A model generated the notes under the pieces. That model worked only from the letters and a program-made list of their open reading frames with translations. It made no database searches and was not told the origin of the DNA. DNA of 5,450 bases from a bacterium (GTDB lineage Bacteria > Patescibacteriota > Minisyncoccia > UBA6257 > UBA9933), in NCBI GenBank assembly GCA_021799155.1, contig JAJZBA010000040.1:1-5450 (forward strand). The letters run 5' to 3'. The position numbers and the translations under genes were made by a program. Position 1 is the first letter of the stretch. Each line of letters opens with the position of its first letter. Below, piece after piece: positions 5,227-5,450 of this stretch.

Positions 5227-5394
5227 ATGAATGATGAAGAAAAAAGAAGCAAAGAAATAGTTGAGGGATGGGAAAAAGCAATGGCTAATTATTTGCCGGG
5301 TGAAATGAGCCCCGAAGATAAGGCCGCTTTTACGATGATGATAGCAGCCGAAGAAGCGTCAAAAGAAAGACTGAAAAACTTTGTTTTGCGATAA
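5227..5394 (+). CDS. Small hypothetical protein (55 aa), charged, helical
   Basis: I do not recognise this protein. It starts MNDEEKRSKEIVEGWEKAM and ends with LKNFVLR. It has 13 acidic and 9 basic (K/R) residues, no cysteine, no signal peptide and no membrane segment. It reads as two helices split by a turn at about LPGEMSPED (23-31), the second being alanine-rich (AAFTMMIAAEEASKERLKNF). The gene is supported by a perfect AAGGAGG nine bases before the ATG and by a second gene coupled closely behind it, not by similarity. The stop TAA (5392-5394) overlaps the Shine-Dalgarno site of that next gene. Two small genes in one unit could be a regulator with its target or an antitoxin-toxin pair, but nothing in the sequence proves either. 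Confidence 0.75.
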   Translation: MNDEEKRSKEIVEGWEKAMANYLPGEMSPEDKAAFTMMIAAEEASKERLKNFVLR

Positions 5395-5399
5395 GGAGG
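5393..5399 (+). promoter_or_regulatory. Shine-Dalgarno site overlapping the preceding stop codon
   Basis: AAGGAGG shares its first two bases with the TAA stop of the 55-residue ORF and lies five bases before the ATG at 5405. This arrangement indicates translational coupling between the two genes. Confidence 0.85.
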
Positions 5400-5404
5400 A
5401 TTTT

Positions 5405-5450
5405 ATGAAGAAAGGAGATTTTATAATTTTAAAATCACTCCGCTTTCATA
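5405..5450 (+). CDS. Start of unidentified gene (3' end outside window)
   Basis: Only the first 15 residues are visible (MKKGDFIILKSLRFH), running off the right edge. The start is set by a full AAGGAGG five bases upstream. The basic, beta-strand-like beginning is too short to identify a family. It is in the same transcription unit as the 55-residue ORF, with ten bases between them. Confidence 0.6.
   Translation, partial: MKKGDFIILKSLRFH

Noticed and set aside
5060..5281. Minus-strand reading frame of 73 codons across the Nudix end and the small ORF
   Set aside because: It overlaps two better supported + strand genes and a structured spacer; its hydrophobic Phe/Leu-rich look comes from reading A-rich DNA backwards.
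1..5450. TGA recoded as glycine, as in some Patescibacteria lineages
   Set aside because: No in-frame TGA occurs in any supported gene, glycine is coded by normal GGN codons, and all genes end at TAA or TAG with full-length products.

Overview
The window looks like a piece of a Patescibacteria (Candidate Phyla Radiation, probably Parcubacteria-like) genome. The reasons are AT-rich DNA with heavy AAA/GAA/TTT codon use, tightly packed genes all on the + strand, a membrane-anchored two-AAA Clp-like ATPase paired with a small membrane protein, a bacterial PolX repair polymerase, and AAAATTY-type low-complexity repeats of a kind I associate with these genomes. This placement is inferred from gene content and style; no marker gene is present. 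Stops used are TAA and TAG, there is no in-frame TGA in any call, and the standard code fits.

Layout, all on the + strand: (1) 3-254, the C-terminal end of a membrane protein cut by the left edge; its frame is open to base 3, so the gene starts upstream. (2) 257-2776, two bases later, an 839-residue ClpA/ClpB-like double-AAA ATPase with two N-terminal membrane helices, a Clp_N-like domain, a degenerate first AAA module and an intact second one. (3) 2777-2847, a 71-bp spacer with a near-perfect 18-bp palindrome and a 10-bp tandem duplication over the next start codon. (4) 2848-4572, PolX (Pol beta-type polymerase plus PHP phosphoesterase), with an in-frame heptanucleotide repeat inside the PHP domain. 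(5) 4573-4716, a 144-bp spacer with a GC-rich hairpin, a long AT-rich hairpin and imperfect terminal inverted repeats at its two ends, which looks like a small mobile or MITE-like element. (6) 4717-5154, a Nudix hydrolase of the Ap4A-hydrolase type. (7) 5155-5226, a spacer with an AT-rich palindrome, a TATAAT box and a strong Shine-Dalgarno (SD) sequence. (8) 5227-5394, a 55-residue acidic protein of unknown function, and (9) 5405-5450, the start of another gene coupled to it by an SD that overlaps the stop codon.

Functionally, genes 1 and 2 look like one membrane-associated unit (probably translationally coupled). PolX and the Nudix enzyme are both nucleotide or DNA maintenance proteins, but they are separated by the repeat-rich spacer and need not be co-transcribed. 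The last two small genes look like a separate transcription unit with strong ribosome binding sites, unlike the genes before them.

The strongest candidate for something unusual is the ATPase. It keeps the second ATPase site intact but has lost the catalytic residues of the first site and the substrate-gripping tyrosines of both pore loops, and it has neither a ClpB middle domain nor a visible ClpP-docking loop. It therefore does not look like a standard disaggregase or a standard protease partner.
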